From Dichotomocladium elegans (Eukaryota; Mucoromycota; Mucoromycetes; Mucorales; Lichtheimiaceae), in contig JAIXMN010000020.1 in the NCBI GenBank assembly GCA_025716815.1, positions 496,001 to 560,000 on the forward strand: DNA of 64,000 nt, read 5' to 3'. Below the pieces are notes generated by a model. It was not told the DNA's origin. It saw nothing but the letters and a program-made list of their open reading frames with translations, and made no database searches. This document shows positions 44,938 to 56,471 of the stretch, piece by piece; positions within the stretch are counted from its first letter, which is position 1, and the number at the start of each line of letters is the position of its first letter. The position numbers were made by a program, and so were the translations under genes.

Positions 44938-46232
44938 TCACTGACGACGTTGGGTATATTCAGGAGGTCTAACACAATCATAGGCGGGTAGCCCCTCGTC
45001 CTGATGAGACCCTCTTAGAAACCGCGGCTTCCATCGGCCTGTAGGTTCGATGGCGATACATGGATCGTTATATTTCACAAGGTCCGCGGGTGCTGTGGTA
45101 CCCTCAGGCAATGTTCCCAGGGTGATGGGTATCTCAAATAACTTTTTCCATGTTAGGATGAAGCCGTGTTTGGTCCTTACAGACACTGTTATCTGGTAAA
45201 CGATCTGGAAACGGTCCGAGTACGTGACGGAAGGCACGCAGTTGCGAGGGAGTGCGAGGCGTGTGTAAGATGAAGGTGGGGTGTTGTTGGTGTTGCTTTT
45301 GGTGTCAAGATAACGCGTCGACATGATATCTGACACTGTACGACGGTTGGAGCCATGAATGACAGTGAGGACGCGCTTGAGCTGCAGGCGAACACGGTGT
45401 GACGGCGACGGCGACGACGACGACGTTGTTGTCGTCGTCAGGATACAAAGCTGTACGGGAATAAACTCTGTGTTCTGAACATTGAACCGGGTCTTGGGTA
45501 GGACGAGGCGCCCATGTTCGTTCTCGACACAATGACGGGGATCATTGTAGACAGGGTCATCGTCGCTGTTGCTGCTGCTGACACGGCACTCGGGTTGCTT
45601 TGGTATTATACTGGCACTGTTTGTGACTAGGATGGGTAAAAAATGGATCGGATATGGATCAGAATCGCACACCTGCGGCGGTGCATCGTCCTCTTTTCGA
45701 TTGTGACAATATTCCATATGGGCGATGAGGACAATCTGGCTAGCAACCAGGTGGTGTTGGAAAGTGGGCGGGTAGTTTACCAATGGCATCTCCACAGTAA
45801 AAGGATACACATGCGTGCCTGCCGGGAGATCCGTGTCTTCCGTCACAAGCGTTGCCCGCAAGGAGAATATACGACCGTCACCTTTTTCTATTTTACCCCA
45901 GCCCATGGCATCATAATTTACGCGCTCTGATCAGACAACACAGAGCCGGAGAGGGAAGATGCATGCGCACGCATATATATATATGTCGGTATCAATTCCT
46001 ATCATTAAGGTGAACCAACGGCTCATTTCTTACCCGAGGCGCGGAAGACAAGACGAAGGGCACGAAGGGTCATCGGTGCCGAGAGGAGAAACCGGACTGA
46101 GCCTTCAAAGGTAAAACCTGGATGAGCGAGAACGTTTCCATCAGGACCTTGACAGTATTGTGGCTGGATCTCAACAGCGAAGGCGGCAGGGGCGGGTTTT
46201 TGGCCCAAGAAGGTTTGAATAGATGTGACCAT
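44938..46232 (-). CDS. Arrestin-domain protein (ART-type adaptor) with PPxY motif
   Basis: Two exons, 46034-46232 and 44938-45926, giving 395 residues. The N-terminus has an arrestin-N pattern (VEIQPQYCQGPDGNVLAHPG, SVRFLLSAPMTLRALRLVFR) and continues with AGTHVYPFTVEMPLVNYPPT, a typical arrestin strand pair, and an arrestin-C-like half. The last residues contain LPAYDCVRPPEY, with PPEY matching the PPxY motif that recruits Rsp5/Nedd4 ubiquitin ligases. Such adaptors choose plasma-membrane transporters for ubiquitination and endocytosis. A Thr/Ser homopolymer (encoded by ACG/TCG repeats) interrupts the middle. Start is the ATG at 46230-46232. A family call is solid; cargo is unknown. Confidence 0.8.
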
Positions 46233-48232
46233 TCTGCCATGAGTGAGTTGGGTAAGAGGGGCTGGATCGATGGTGTTAAAAAGGGGGAAGCAGAAGAAGA
46301 AGAAAATTCTGGAGGGGGGGAGTTCATGATTCTTCTTTTATCTATCTCTATCTCTCTCACTCTCACCCTCACTCTCTCTCCACACACCATATGCCTGAAC
46401 CCGCCTGTTCTGAGTTAGTCATCATCGAAGGGTTAAGTAGATGGGCGATGGTCGGAATTATAAAAAACAATGGCATATTTTCATGCAAACGGGTTTCTTG
46501 AAACAGGATTGGTTCGCTAAGTAAGAGGCAGAGGGCAGAAGCATGCAATTCAAACAAAAACGCATTATTATTGGTCGACAGATTTCGTTGCTTATCTTTG
46601 TGGGAAAGGGAAGGGACCCCAAAAGATAAACCTTCATCTCGGGAAGTGTGTGACATTGTTACCCGCGGTTAGCTGAGCTTCGGTTTCTCGAACTTCCACT
46701 AAAAAAAAAAAAGATGGAGAGGAAGAATATCGAGTCATACTTATGCCGTATGTCGATAGAAACACACATACACGCCCTTTTTATGGACATCCAATTTAAA
46801 AAAGAGTTGGTTAGTACCCACACAAATACCTTAATTTCTGTGTCCGTGGGCAAGTCGCATGAATTGAGCTCACTGTATACGTACCTCTACTCAAATAGAG
46901 AAGAAAAGACGTTTAGCCTGGGCACCCGTATAAATGGCTTCCGTATCAAATGTCTTTTGGGGGTGGGGAACCAGCCTTGATTTCTACAGATACGCCATCG
47001 GTTTTCACCGAGCATATGAGACAGAGAATCACGTGTACTCAATTGCCAGGAAAAGAACAAGTGATAATAATAACAATTCCCCCTTCTTGCATTTTCAGAC
47101 GAACTGTTTGTTGTGACTTGCGATTTTGGGAAAATGCTACTGCTGCTGCTGTGTATACGTATAAACTGACTGAGGCAGTTTAGGGAGGAGGCCTAGGTGG
47201 ACATGTGCGTCTTGTAGCACAAGCATTTATACAAGTATATCAGAAACTTTTTAAGATAGGTATCAGAAAGGAAAGCGGTACTTGGCCAATTTCTCTGCTC
47301 AGGAAAATGGCGGGTCTCTTTCTCTCCAAACGAAAACGTGCTCCAGGTGGGGCGTGCCTGACGAAATCAACCGGAAGACTGTCTATCACGTTGATTTCAG
47401 TGAAGTCATTGCTGGCTACAGATGTGGAATACTAAAAATCGGCTTTTGGAGTTGCAATAGACGGCAACCTTCCTTTCCGGTATTTTTTCTCGCACGACAT
47501 ACTAATCCACATTTATTCCGATGAGGAGCAGGGCAGACAAAAGGCATATCAAGGGGCGGTGGTAGCGAGGGATTTGTTATGTGTAGAGCAGTCAATCTGT
47601 CCCACCGCTGTGTGTATGTGGAGACAAAAGAAAAGCGGTAATGAAGAAAATTCTGAGCTAATAATATGATACAGCACACGAGACATGCAAATCCTCAACC
47701 CTTCCTCCCTCCAAAGAAAACATAGACTTGTGTCTGATTATCATGTTGAAAGGCTATGCAGTACGTCATTGCCGAGCCATTGATCGTTTCCCTCTGGTGG
47801 ACGCATGCGGAAGCTTTTCTTTCCTTTCGATGCATGATTTGCGAAAAACAATAACCACTCGGAGATCATTTGTTTTCAGTACCGACTGGCGGCCAACTGC
47901 AATGGGAGATGAGCTATTACCTACACGATCGTCTACTAATGGGCTTTGGAAAACACCACGCACACGTAGAACGATGTTAGTTCCCGTCCATCCAAAACGG
48001 ATATCTCGTCATTGTAGATATTTTTCGAATTGGGATTGCATGTATCTACTGTGTATACACTCTATGTACCAAAAGCTGATGAAGAGATATCAAAGTAATG
48101 GAGACGCGTGTGCGTGTATGTGCCTGCGTGCTCGGGATGCGTATGAGAAAGGAAAAGTAAAGTTGATGACGAGCTGATGAACGATGTTTCGATTATTATT
48201 ACAGCATAACAGAGAAGAGAAGAAACAAAACA
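46233..48232. other. 2-kb stretch without recognisable gene
   Basis: Contains the promoter of the arrestin-like gene, with CT-rich repeats near 46335-46380, and the 3' flank of the protease gene. The frames around 47280-47520 are short and lack family signals. No repeat homology was noticed. Confidence 0.45.
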
Positions 48233-49800
48233 TTAAAGGAACCCTATGGTTACTATAACGACAAAGACGGCAAGGACCATGGACTGGCCAAGAGGCTGAA
48301 GGGCGATGGCCGAGCTGACAGGAGGCAAGCTAGCATGGTCATTTCCATTCATAGTAATTTTTTCCGAGGGCTGCGCGGATGGGGCAGCGTTGGAGCTTAC
48401 GACATCGGTCTGGTTGGCGCCCGAAAAGTTTGCTTGGGCGAGGCCGATGCGGTTGTTCTTCATGTCGTAGACCTGGTAGACCGACCGAAGGGTGGCCTCG
48501 CCAAGGATCCAGGTTTCACCGGAGATGAAACTTGATTCTGAGATCGTGATGGCAAAGGCACATTGGGTAGCCGTATCGGCAGAATTCGTGTCGAGAGGAA
48601 TCACCAGTTCGCTCACTGGCGCGGATATTTTGATGGGCGAGGACGAAGCGGCCTCGGTCCAGCTGGAGATTAAGAAATCGACGGTCTTGTTCTGCTTAAC
48701 GATCTTGCAGTTGACAAAATAGACGCCATTCAGCGAGTCCCAGGTATAGTTCCCTGCACCGGCCGCAGCGGCAACGACATGATCAGCGTAGTTCTTAGGA
48801 ATCATCGTCAGGGTTGTGCCGGTGTCGAGGATGAAGGCCTTGAGAGCGGCCATGTCCGACTTGTACGTGGTGCTGTTGGCTTTCTTATCGGTCACCTCAA
48901 CGCCCTGGCCAGCAACGGTCCAATAGAGCAAAGTACCCTCTTGCTGGCCGGCCGACGAGCCTACATTTGGCGCCACATAATAGCCCGAGAGATCGTACCG
49001 CACCACAGGAGCATAAGCCAGATTTCCGACATATTTTGCCTTGTCAATACCACCAAACAAAATCTCGCCTGTCATGCCGAACGCGTAGTAGCTGTTCAGA
49101 AAGATCGAAAAGACTGGGTCACTGAGCCCATTTACGAGATTGAATACGAACGGCGTCACGTCGCGGCTGCCGCGGGCCGCATTCAGGCCAGGGTAACCGA
49201 AACCCATGATTCCGTTGGACTGTTCGCCAGAGGACACGATTCCCAAAATATTTTCTGTCGCCTTGGCAAGGCCGATCTTTTGATTGGTGATTGTGATGCC
49301 ACCCGTAGTCACAGACTCAAGTGCATAGGTGCCGTTCGCGCTCCCAAGGCCGTACTCGATTGAAAAGGTATCCGGGCTCGCTTTGTACGTTGAGGATTGC
49401 TTAGGATTGTAGCGGCTATAGGGACACGTGGATGCGGGACACTCTACGGATGGCACCCATAATTCGGCGCTAGTTTTATGTGCGCGTGATGAGAATTGTT
49501 CTACAATGTCCGTTTGGTTCTACTGTTTATGTACCTGCCAGTATCTAAGGTGAGGTTGAACATCTGTGCAGGTGTTCCGATGCCGACTTCAATAAGATAT
49601 TCTCGGCCAATGGCATTGTAAATGGACTGCCCGCTGGCCCGCTTAGAGAGACGTTTCACGGCGGCAAGTTGTCCATTTTCGTTGCGACGAAGCGGCAGAC
49701 GAACAGTGCCAATTTCGGAAGGGGAAAGCGTCTGAGCATCTGTCTGCAGGGACGATGAGAGCAGTAAAATTGCGACTCCTGTGGCAAAACCGAAACGCAT
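48233..49800 (-). CDS. Pepsin-like aspartic protease, GPI-anchored (yapsin type)
   Basis: Two exons, 49535-49800 and 48233-49469, giving 500 residues. A signal peptide (MRFGFATGVAILLLSSSLQ) and a propeptide with a KRLSKR basic site precede the mature enzyme. The first catalytic loop is FNLTLDTGSAELWVPS, restored only by removing the 65-nt intron that falls inside DTGS. The second is FILDTGTTLTMIP. The flap region IEYGLGSANGTYA and the ILGEATLRSVYQVYDMKNNRIG block fit family A1. The C-terminal hydrophobic run (SMVLAVFVVIVTIGFL) after a Ser/Ala spacer is a probable GPI signal. Yapsins act at the cell wall or plasma membrane. Substrate is unknown. Confidence 0.9.
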
Positions 49801-50462
49801 CAAGTATATAAAAGAATGTGAGGGGGGATAAACAAAAGGGAAAGGAAGGTTGGGGGTGGAAGGGCCAGCACTGGAGGGGGGAGGGGGATGTTGCGGTCGA
49901 GAAGAGAAAGTGAAGTCTTGACGACAGGCACCCTGGCATTTTATATACATACCGAAAGTGGCTTCCTTAAACGAGCGTGAAGAATCTGAGGAAGAAAGAT
50001 TGGGTAACACAGAGTTAGAGGAGACTGCCTTTTCCAGTGCATGCACGCACATTAATTCGACTCAATGTAACATTGTTTTTACAGCTCCATCTTAGCGCTT
50101 CTTGGTTTGAAATCCACACAAATCATCTCTTTCAGCAATACCACTTGATTACAGTTCATCAGTCCATTGAGTCGGGTATTGTCACTCAATGGACCGAGAC
50201 TGGGGGATAGACATGCTGCAGCGGGCGTTCTGAATCTTCCTGTCAGACATCTGTCACTGAACAGAGGCCTGAATAGTTATTTAGAATCAATTATGACAGT
50301 GGGAAGATCTGCTCTTGACATTTCCCAGCGCTCTTCACGGCGAGAGAAGCCCGCTCCAATCATCCTTTTTCACTCTTTCCCAAAATACGTGCTTAAAACA
50401 ATCCGTATGTTATTGTTCCCCTTTTTCTTTTCTAGATCCTAATCGTCTCCGATGTCTGCAGT
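49801..50462. other. Protease promoter and intergenic stretch
   Basis: Upstream of the protease ATG the minus strand is CT-rich (49815-49900), typical of a fungal leader. No further gene is recognised. Confidence 0.4.
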
Positions 50463-51274
50463 TTAATCGGTGCGCACCTTAAGGTCGGACAAGTCAGCCT
50501 GCTGGCCCGTGACCAGACCGCGTGGGCTGGCACGCTCGAAAGCCCTATTGGCAATATTCAGCTTCTTTTCTCTTCGTATCTTTGAGGCATGACATGTCGT
50601 TCGATGCTTACTCGGGGTATCGCATGCGGTAGACAGGCGCACGTTGAGCATCTTGAGCAATCAGTCTATCGGTCGATAAGTCTTTTATTCCCTGTCTTCG
50701 AAAACACAAAGTCATTAAGCATACCTATACTCTGCGAGCTGGGACGCCCGATCAAGGGCCTCGTTGTTGAACTTGTCCTTTTCAGCAGCGGGAGTCATGT
50801 GATACTCAATCCATTTGGTGAAAGGATGCTTCTCCTAGAGAGCAAATATTACAATGCCCCATCGATAAGTCAGTCTAGCTTCTGTTCTTCAGTCGCTCTG
50901 TATTTCACACACACACACACACACACACTCTCTCTCTCTCTCTCTCTCTCTCTGTCCTGCTCACCTCGCCTAGGTCAGTAATGTGCTGATCGATGCGATA
51001 CCAAGCAACACCCGCAATAGCAGCGAGGACAGCATTACGCCATATATTGGCGTTAAAAGCTACATGAATAATGATGGCGATTGGATTCGCGTTTTTGAAT
51101 ATTTGTATTGGGAAGGAAGAGATCGGCTGCGATGGGTTGATAAATGTGAATTTGATGCTACTCACTCTCTTCGGGAAAAACAGCATTGGTAGTATCATGG
51201 TGATGCGTAGCGTATGTGCGGCGAGAGACGGCGCGCGATGCAAGGCGAGCAGAGGAGAAGAACCGAGAGGCCAT
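50463..51274 (-). CDS. Mitochondrial protein, complex I 17.8-kDa accessory subunit-like
   Basis: Five exons assembled on the minus strand from ATG 51272-51274. The N-terminus is a mitochondrial presequence (MASRFFSSARLASRAVSRRT, then YATHH). Then come ETFNANIWRNAVLAAIAGVA (one membrane span), WYRIDQHITDLGEEKHPFTK, WIEYHMTPAAEKDKFNNEAL, and LIAQDAQRAPVYRMRYPEAF with ERASPRGLVTGQQADLSDLK. The length, about 149 residues, and the C-terminal pattern (YPE.F...SPR...G) resemble the fungal NADH:ubiquinone oxidoreductase 17.8-kDa subunit. That naming comes from memory of the family and is tentative. Its location in the inner mitochondrial membrane follows from presequence plus span. Confidence 0.6.
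50907..50953. repeat. Microsatellite (CA)n(CT)n inside an intron
   Basis: Plus-strand CACACA... then CTCTCT..., in the second intron of the complex I-like gene. It is purely a simple repeat. Confidence 0.9.
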
Positions 51275-51447
51275 ACTGAACAGAGGATGAGGGACTAGAA
51301 ATTGCTCTATGTGTGCGTGTGTGTTTTTTTTTCCTTCCTTCGATCGTGTTTGAGGGAAGTGTCAAAAGTCCGCTTTTGCAATCAGAGGAAAATTTAGGCT
51401 TCGACGTCATCCCCACCTCCTTTCCTACCGTATCATATTAATACTGT
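51275..51447. promoter_or_regulatory. Short divergent region between complex I-like gene (-) and HAP3 (+)
   Basis: 173 bp between start codons must hold both promoters. A TATTAATAC stretch lies about 10-20 bp before the HAP3 ATG. No other named site is recognised. Confidence 0.45.
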
Positions 51448-52124
51448 ATGTCGACAGGAAATCAGTCAGGTGATGAAGGAGGCGATATCGACATCAAGGA
51501 ACAAGATCGCTTCTTGCCTATTGCAAAGTAACTCGATTCGGGTCATGAGTTGCTTCGCGTAGCACCGCTAAACCAAATCCCCTTCATTTGTCCAATTTTA
51601 GTGTTGCTCGCATCATGAAAAAGTCAATGCCAGAAAACGCAAAGATTGCTAAAGAGGCTAAAGAATGTGTCCAGGAATGCGTTTCGGAATTTATTTCATT
51701 CATTACCAGCGAATATCCTTTTTATGCGCGGAGTCGTAGGAGGAACTTACTTTTTCCTTTGGTTGAACTAATTAGCGGTGGTCGATATCAGCCCTTAATG
51801 AATCCTTGCGGGCTTGTGTTTGCGTGTGTGTGTGTGTGTGTGGGTACAGCTAGTGACCGATGTCTTCAGGAAAAGCGGAAAACGATTAACGGCGAGGATA
51901 TCTTGTGGGCAATGCAATCGCTAGGCTTTGAGAACTATGCAGAAACACTTAAAATTTATCTTCAGAAATATCGCGAGGTGAGAGCTGATCTGTGCACGTT
52001 GGACTTATAGGATGTTGATAAAGATGAAAAGGCAACAAAGCATGAACGTGTCACGACGACGGCAAAGAAGACTGATGGTGAGGGCGATGCAGAAGGCCAC
52101 GAGCAACAGATATTTATCCAATGA
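51448..52124 (+). CDS. HAP3: CCAAT-binding factor subunit HAP3/NF-YB
   Basis: Four exons: 51448-51527, 51602-51712, 51848-51977 and 52011-52124, giving 144 residues. The histone-fold core is nearly textbook: [80 protein letters not shown]. With HAP2 and HAP5 it binds CCAAT boxes. The second intron (51713-51847) begins ATATCCTTTTT and ends GGTAC, so it is an AT-AC intron of the U12 type. Splicing there gives the conserved SEASDRC; no GT-AG pair restores it. The intron is 135 nt with no stop, so retention would add 45 residues without a frameshift. A (GT)n tract lies just before the 3' splice site. Confidence 0.92.
51713..51847 (+). other. U12-type AT-AC intron in HAP3
   Basis: The 5' end ATATCCTTTT matches the minor-spliceosome donor (A/G)TATCCTT exactly. 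The 3' end is AC. A CCTTAAT word at about 51794-51800 matches the U12 branch consensus CCTTRAY, though it lies about 48 nt from the 3' end, with a TG repeat in between. Conservation of NF-YB across the junction (SE|ASDRC) fixes both ends. Confidence 0.85.
51822..51844 (+). repeat. (TG)n microsatellite at the 3' end of the AT-AC intron
   Basis: An alternating GT run immediately upstream of the 3' splice site. It probably expanded between the branch point and the acceptor. Confidence 0.85.
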
Positions 52125-52223
52125 CGAGGCGCATATAAATACATGTATAAGGGGGAATACTGTTATTCGTTTGTGATACTTTTTATGGCGGGAAATGACA
52201 ATGGAAGTGAGGTTTCTTTCTTT

Positions 52224-52877
52224 CTAGTTCTTGATACCATATTTGGCCTTGTACTCGCGCATCATGGCCAGATGCTCAGCATAGGTGCCCTTCTCCTCCA
52301 TGTATTCCATGATGTGGTCCATGGTGATGATGGCACGGACTTTAATACCATTGGCTTCCTCAATCGCCTGAATAGCTGATTTGCCCGAGCCATCGGGTGC
52401 GACTTCGGCGCGATCCACGGCCACGAGGACGCCAGTGAGCTCCGAATGCGAGGCCTTGATGAGCTGGATCGACTCATTGATGGCAGTACCCGCGGTAATA
52501 ACGTCATCAACAATGACAATCTTGCCCGCTAAGGGGGTGCCAACAATATTGCCTCCCTCGCCGTGATCCTTCTTTTCCTTGCGATTGAATGAAAATGGAG
52601 CCTCGATGCCATGCTCCGTACTGAGTTGGAGCGCAGTGGCGCAGACAAGCGGGATGCCCTTGTAGGCCGGACCAAACAGGACATCATAGTCGAAATTGGC
52701 ATCGACGAACGCGGCAGCATAGAAGCGGCCGATGGCACCAAGGGTTTTGCCACTATTGAAGAGGCCGGCATTGAAGAAGTAAGGCGAAATACGGCCCGAC
52801 TTGAGCTCGAACTGACCAAACTTGAGAACGTTGTTCTGAAGAGCAAACTCGATGAATTCACGTTGATATCCTTTCAT
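52224..52877 (-). CDS. URA5: Orotate phosphoribosyltransferase
   Basis: Single-exon gene of 217 residues from ATG 52875-52877 (MKGYQREFIEFALQNNVLKF). It contains LKSGRISPYFFNAGLF, FGPAYKGIPL, APFSFNRKEKKDHGEGGNIV (the flexible catalytic loop) and the PRPP-binding motif IVIVDDVITAGTA. This matches OPRTase along the full length. It converts orotate and PRPP to OMP in pyrimidine synthesis. An open frame extends upstream of the ATG through a pyrimidine-rich leader (minus-strand CTT repeats, 52890-52960), but that part lacks conservation and is taken as 5' UTR. It is convergent with HAP3, whose stop lies 99 bp away. In mucoralean work the gene is often called pyrF or pyrE. Confidence 0.95.
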   Translation of the reverse strand: MKGYQREFIEFALQNNVLKFGQFELKSGRISPYFFNAGLFNSGKTLGAIGRFYAAAFVDANFDYDVLFGPAYKGIPLVCATALQLSTEHGIEAPFSFNRKEKKDHGEGGNIVGTPLAGKIVIVDDVITAGTAINESIQLIKASHSELTGVLVAVDRAEVAPDGSGKSAIQAIEEANGIKVRAIITMDHIMEYMEEKGTYAEHLAMMREYKAKYGIKN

Positions 52878-53697
52878 TATAATTCTTATTTTATTTCCCA
52901 AAAAAAAAAAAAAAAGAAAAAGAAAAAGAAGAAGAAGAAGAAGAAGAAGAAAAAGATCTTCGTCCAAAGGTTTCCCGTAAGGGTATGAATGGGAATAGAC
53001 TGCGTGGCTTATATGAATAAGGAAAAAAATAACAAGGGGCGGAGAGAGATCAATTCGCTGAGCTTCATCCAACCCACCTGCCTTCTTTTTCCCCAGTGGT
53101 CGATTGCATCCGTTTGAACCGTTCGCCGCACTGCACGCTGATGTCAGCGGAGGGACGCATCGAGGGATCGAGATTGGTTGGCACAGCGGATGCGTCGCTT
53201 GAATAAGATCGTTTACAAAGACGTGCGGCCCCATGAATGGTCCATCCATCTCCGCCACCCAAAATGCCTAGCTCTCTGTATTGCCAGCGATTCGAGCAGG
53301 GATAGAAGATAAGTATAGCTTATACTGTATGCATACATCTCGCCGGGTCAAAAGGCGGACAATGCATGGCAGAAGTTAATATCATCCCCACTCCTCGTTC
53401 GGTCATGCACATTTTGTTGGAAGCATTCTTACAAACACTCGACTCACTGCCAGAAAGCTAGACCGTCTCCCGTCTGAGAGAGCACGATTGGTTGGATTAG
53501 TCATAGTCTTTCGGACAGCCCCCCCCTCCCCGATCCTCATTGTCTTTCCAATGCATTGGCAGCGCTGAATCAATTTAAGGAACAATAGATATCCTTGATC
53601 TTGCACATTTGATGTATAAAGAATATGCTGCTACGCGTCATGATGGTGCTGTATCTTGCGGTCTGAACAAGAAAAGGAAATACTTTTTTTTTCGCGG
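52878..53697. other. Upstream region of URA5, no firm gene
   Basis: Begins with the A-rich and AAG-repeat leader of URA5. The minus frame at about 53093-53310 reads coding-like (KRSYSSDASAVPTNLDPSMR; SVQCGERFKRMQSTTGEKEG), but it has no in-frame ATG at its start and no convincing splice partner, so I leave it unannotated. An isolated exon of an unseen gene is possible. Confidence 0.35.
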
Positions 53698-53862
53698 TCA
53701 TGGACAACCCAAAAGATTGCCACCATAGCGATCAGAGAAAATGGCAACATCGCACCGGGTTTCTTGACAGGCGCACGTGGCGCAACGGCTTCTGTTAAAT
53801 AGACCCTGCTTCCCCTGGGAGGAGGGCTTTCCCCATGTGTCACAAGTGACGTTTGGGATCAT
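53698..53862 (-). CDS. Possible small cysteine-rich ORF
   Basis: A 54-codon ATG frame (MIPNVTCDTWGKPSSQGK...) with six cysteines, four in CATCACQETRC. It overlaps another minus frame that encodes a hydrophobic segment (AMLPFSLIAMVAIFWVV) after a good acceptor (TTTAACAG). Only one, or neither, can be real. No family is recognised. Confidence 0.2.
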   Translation of the reverse strand: MIPNVTCDTWGKPSSQGKQGLFNRSRCATCACQETRCDVAIFSDRYGGNLLGCP

Positions 53863-53907
53863 GACGAAATGGTGGTTTCATTGCTCGCGACAAGCCACGC
53901 AGCTGCA

Positions 53908-53931
53908 ATATGACGTATGCAAACGTCATAT
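53908..53931. promoter_or_regulatory. Perfect inverted repeat with CRE half sites
   Basis: ATATGACGT, a 6-bp spacer ATGCAA, then ACGTCATAT: nine-base arms in perfect inverted symmetry. TGACGT/ACGTCA are bZIP (CRE/ATF) half sites. It lies about 215 bp upstream of the MDR oxidoreductase ATG, a suitable distance for a regulatory site. Confidence 0.5.
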
Positions 53932-54144
53932 AGATATGGATCTTTTATTGCTGAATAATACAGTAAGAGATTATGCTAGAACTTTTGGGGAGGATGTTGC
54001 CAGAACTGGTTTAACTTTGCTTTGTAAGCCTTTAACTGGTAGCGGAGAGGGAATTGTTCGGGGCAGCCGGCTTAATAAAACCCTTGCGGCTGCAGCAATA
54101 GCAGAGCAACGCTTTTCTGCTTTTTTTCCCTTAAAATTACAACT

Positions 54145-55353
<1,209 letters not shown>

Positions 55354-55445
55354 GGAAGAAGAAAGGGAGATGTCTCGCTTTGGTATTGAATAAAGCACCC
55401 GATAGCGCCGCTTCATGATGATGGTCATCAAAAGAAGAAAATAAA

Positions 55446-55800
55446 CTAGCTTAAAAGATGACAGACCTGAGCAGCCAGCAAGTCCACCAAACCTTGACTG
55501 ATCAGCCAAGGTTTGGACTCATCATTCACTGCATTCGATGTGGCAAATGTCAGGTGTGCAGTGGTAAATAACCTGCGCAGGCAAGAGTCACACCAAACAA
55601 AAAAGGGCTGATGAGGACAGATACTTTTGCAAACTGTGGAAGAGGTGGATGGCGCGCTTCTGTTTTTAGAGCTCCTATGTGTAGGATGCATCCGATAAAA
55701 GGGGGAGAGGTATACTTTTATTTTCAATCAAGTTCGCGATTATAGATATCAACGCCATCAGTACATAGTATTTGCGGTTCAATAGAGGCAATTTATGCAT
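55446..55800 (-). CDS. Possible small minus-strand gene
   Basis: An ATG frame starting at 55798-55800 (MHKLPLLNRKYYVLMALISI, then IANLIENK) precedes a plausible donor GTATACC. Two later segments read coding-like (KRAIHLFHSLQK and LFTTAHLTFATSNAVNDESK). I could not make all phases agree, so the model may be wrong. No family is recognised. Confidence 0.25.
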
Positions 55801-55827
55801 GTAATAAGCCGATGAACATACAATGAA

Positions 55828-56471
55828 ATGATGATGCTAGTAGATCGAGCCTATTTGTTGTCTCACACAGCTGGCTGCATTGCGCTCTTCCCACCCGGCT
55901 CACCTATAGGGTGCCTCCTCTCCATTCATCGAGTGGACGGTGGCCCAAGTATCTTGTTATCGCATCTTAACCCTGCGATGACAGGGCTGGAAAGTTCTTT
56001 AGGGGGATCGCGAGAGTTAGCCTTTGCGTTAGCAATGTACTCGTGATTTCTTGTGCCTTTTGCTAAGCGTTGGCATTTCCCTACCAACAGGTTGCCAGCG
56101 AGAAAATTCTACCAGTAGTCTCTGCCTTCATCAAGCAACAAGTCAAACAGCATATGACTTGGAGCAATAGCGTGCATACGTTACTGATGAGTGAAGTACC
56201 ATCCCAAGTACAGTACAGTATAGAATTACACGATGAAGATCTTCTTGTGTTGGAACTCCCGTCGGTCGCCATCCACGGAGGAAAGCCTTTGTTTCTGGGG
56301 TGTGGGCATGGTAGCTGACCATGTTCCTATTCACATAGCATGTCATTGAAGCACAAACCAACACTGCCCTCGCTGCTGACAGTGATGCGTTCTGAGGCTG
56401 CAGTGATTTCGAAGCCTCTCTCGATGTTTCAGGATAACGACGACGTAGCCAGCAGCGGCTCGCAGCAATGA
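55828..56471 (+). CDS. Unknown protein, three-exon gene
   Basis: Model: 55828-56036, 56099-56299 and 56339-56471, with consistent phases and a total of 180 residues. It starts MMMLVDRAYLLSHTAGCIAL and continues LFPPGSPIGCLLSI, LESSLGGSRELAFALAIEKI, LPVVSAFIKQQVKQHMTWSN and VQYSIELHDEDLLVLELPS, ending with a polar tail. No signal peptide or family motif is recognised. The second intron is only 39 nt (GTGTGG...CACATAG), which is short. The smooth coding character across both joins is the main support. Only 27 bp separate its start from the ATG of the weak minus-strand model at 55446-55800. Confidence 0.45.

Noticed and set aside
47205..47524. Overlapping plus frames around 47.2-47.5 kb
   Set aside because: Short, without motif, splice partner or conservation that I can recognise.
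52878..53258. N-terminal extension of the orotate phosphoribosyltransferase frame
   Set aside because: The extension is low complexity (poly-Leu/Phe from a CTT repeat) and lacks conservation. The standard OPRTase start is MKGYQREF at 52877.
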